Below, in pieces: positions 6,883 through 7,720 of a DNA stretch of 7,720 bases (the first letter of the stretch is position 1; each line of letters opens with the position of its first letter). The DNA comes from an uncultured Collinsella sp. (GTDB lineage: Bacteria; Actinomycetota; Coriobacteriia; Coriobacteriales; Coriobacteriaceae), in NCBI GenBank assembly GCA_900543505.1, contig UQSB01000073.1, positions 1-7,720 on the forward strand, in the 5' to 3' direction. The position numbers and the translations under genes are program-made. A model generated the notes under the pieces. That model was not told the DNA's origin and made no database searches. It saw nothing but the letters and a program-made list of their open reading frames with translations.

Positions 6883-7720
6883 GTGCCAAAAAAGACTGAG
6901 AGCACGGGTACTGGGCTGGAATCCTACGTTGCAAAGCTCATGGGCAACGGCTCAAACAGGACTTCGGTAACCGAGGACGAGATTCAGGTCGCCCTGAAGG
7001 ATATCGATGTTTCTGACGAGCAGCTCACCGCGGTGTATTCCGCGCTGCGCAACAGCGGCATCCAGATTATCTCCGCGAGCGGTAACGACGACGCCCCCAT
7101 GGACGTCGACGATGACGATAACGATACCGATACCGACGATTTCGATGACGACGACGAGCACGATTCCGGCTCGCTCGACGATCACGAGCTCAAGATGGCC
7201 CGTCAGGCCGATGCCGAGATGGGTTCTTCCAAGAGCAAGAAGAAGCGCACCGTGCGCACGTCCCGTTCACGCTCCCGCGTGCGTGGCATCGATGCCTCCA
7301 CGGTGATGCTGACCGGCGATCCGGTTCGTATGTACCTCAAAGAGATCGGCAAGGTCGACCTGCTGACCGCCTCCGAAGAGGTCGATCTGGCCATGAAGAT
7401 CGAGGCCGGTCTTGAGGCCACCGAGAAACTCGAGGCCGCCGATGCCGGTGAGCTCGAGCTCACGCGTGCCGAGATGCGTCGTCTTACGCGCATTGAGAAC
7501 GTGGGCCTCGAAGCCAAGCAGGCACTCATCAGCGCAAACCTGCGTCTGGTTGTCTCCATCGCCAAGCGCTATGTCGGTCGCGGCATGCTGTTTCTTGACC
7601 TGATCCAGGAGGGCAACCTCGGTCTGATTCGCGCCGTCGAGAAGTTCGACTACCAGAAGGGCTTCAAGTTCTCCACCTACGCCACGTGGTGGATCCGTCA
7701 GGCTATTACGCGCGCTATCG
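6883..7720 (+). CDS. sigA: Primary RNA polymerase sigma factor SigA/RpoD, 5' part (3' truncated by window edge)
   Basis: This is the housekeeping sigma-70 factor that directs RNA polymerase to most promoters. The frame from GTG 6883 stays open to the window end (279 codons plus one base). Residues about 28-63 resemble region 1.1. Then come an Asp-rich tract (74-100) and a Lys/Arg/Ser patch (117-134). Region 1.2 is at about 145-176 (DPVRMYLKEIGKVDLLTASE), followed by a short variable segment. Regions 2.1-2.4 begin at about residue 215: ANLRLVVSIAKRYVGRG (218-234), LDLIQEGNLGLIRAVEKFD (238-256), then the DNA-melting and -10-reading helix with FSTYATWWIRQAI (263-275). The region 2 match and the presence of regions 1.1/1.2 mark it as the primary sigma factor, not an alternative one. 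Regions 3 and 4 lie outside. It follows dnaG as in the classical dnaG-rpoD pair, but with its own probable promoter. Family certain; sigA versus rpoD is naming convention. Confidence 0.96.
   Translation, partial: MPKKTESTGTGLESYVAKLMGNGSNRTSVTEDEIQVALKDIDVSDEQLTAVYSALRNSGIQIISASGNDDAPMDVDDDDNDTDTDDFDDDDEHDSGSLDDHELKMARQADAEMGSSKSKKKRTVRTSRSRSRVRGIDASTVMLTGDPVRMYLKEIGKVDLLTASEEVDLAMKIEAGLEATEKLEAADAGELELTRAEMRRLTRIENVGLEAKQALISANLRLVVSIAKRYVGRGMLFLDLIQEGNLGLIRAVEKFDYQKGFKFSTYATWWIRQAITRAI

Noticed and set aside
1..7720. Mobile elements, CRISPR arrays, tRNA/rRNA genes, riboswitches or foreign islands
   Set aside because: The window is nearly all conserved core coding sequence on one strand, with gaps of 15 nt or less apart from the 109-bp gap; no repeats, transposase motifs or RNA-gene signatures were seen.

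Overview
The window comes from a high-GC, actinobacterial-type genome. Gene order, GC-rich codon use and the sigma factor sequence suggest Coriobacteriia, possibly a Collinsella relative; this is recognition by eye, without a database search. All genes lie on the plus strand and are core housekeeping genes. There are no mobile elements, CRISPR arrays, tRNA or rRNA genes, defence genes or other accessory cargo, and I found no previously undescribed system here.

Layout: (1) 1-1262, the 3' part of infB (translation initiation factor IF2), cut by the window edge inside the G domain; (2) 1274-1684, rbfA (30S maturation factor); (3) 1677-2720, a DHH/DHHA1 phosphoesterase of the NrnA/CnpB type; (4) 2736-3668, truB (tRNA pseudouridine-55 synthase); (5) 3665-4672, ribF (riboflavin kinase/FMN adenylyltransferase); (6) 4665-6773, dnaG (primase, GTG start); (7) 6774-6882, a 109-bp gap, the only sizeable intergenic region, with a candidate extended -10 promoter, a stem-loop and a spaced direct repeat; (8) 6883-7720, the 5' part of the primary sigma factor gene (sigA/rpoD, GTG start), cut by the right edge.

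The first six genes are tightly packed, with gaps of 11 and 15 nt and overlaps of 8, 4 and 8 nt, so they look like one cotranscribed unit. It joins the conserved infB-rbfA-(nrnA)-truB-ribF translation/RNA module directly to the dnaG-sigma pair of the classical macromolecular synthesis operon. The unit therefore links translation initiation, ribosome maturation, short-RNA or nucleotide turnover, tRNA modification, flavin cofactor synthesis, replication priming and, across a probable internal promoter, transcription initiation.

Points worth a second look are modest: the unusual module junction, residue substitutions in the IF2 fMet-tRNA pocket and the RibF adenylyltransferase motif, a long disordered linker in DnaG with a decayed 27-bp tandem duplication, an Asp-rich then Arg/Lys-rich stretch in the sigma N-terminus, and the repeat architecture upstream of the sigma gene.
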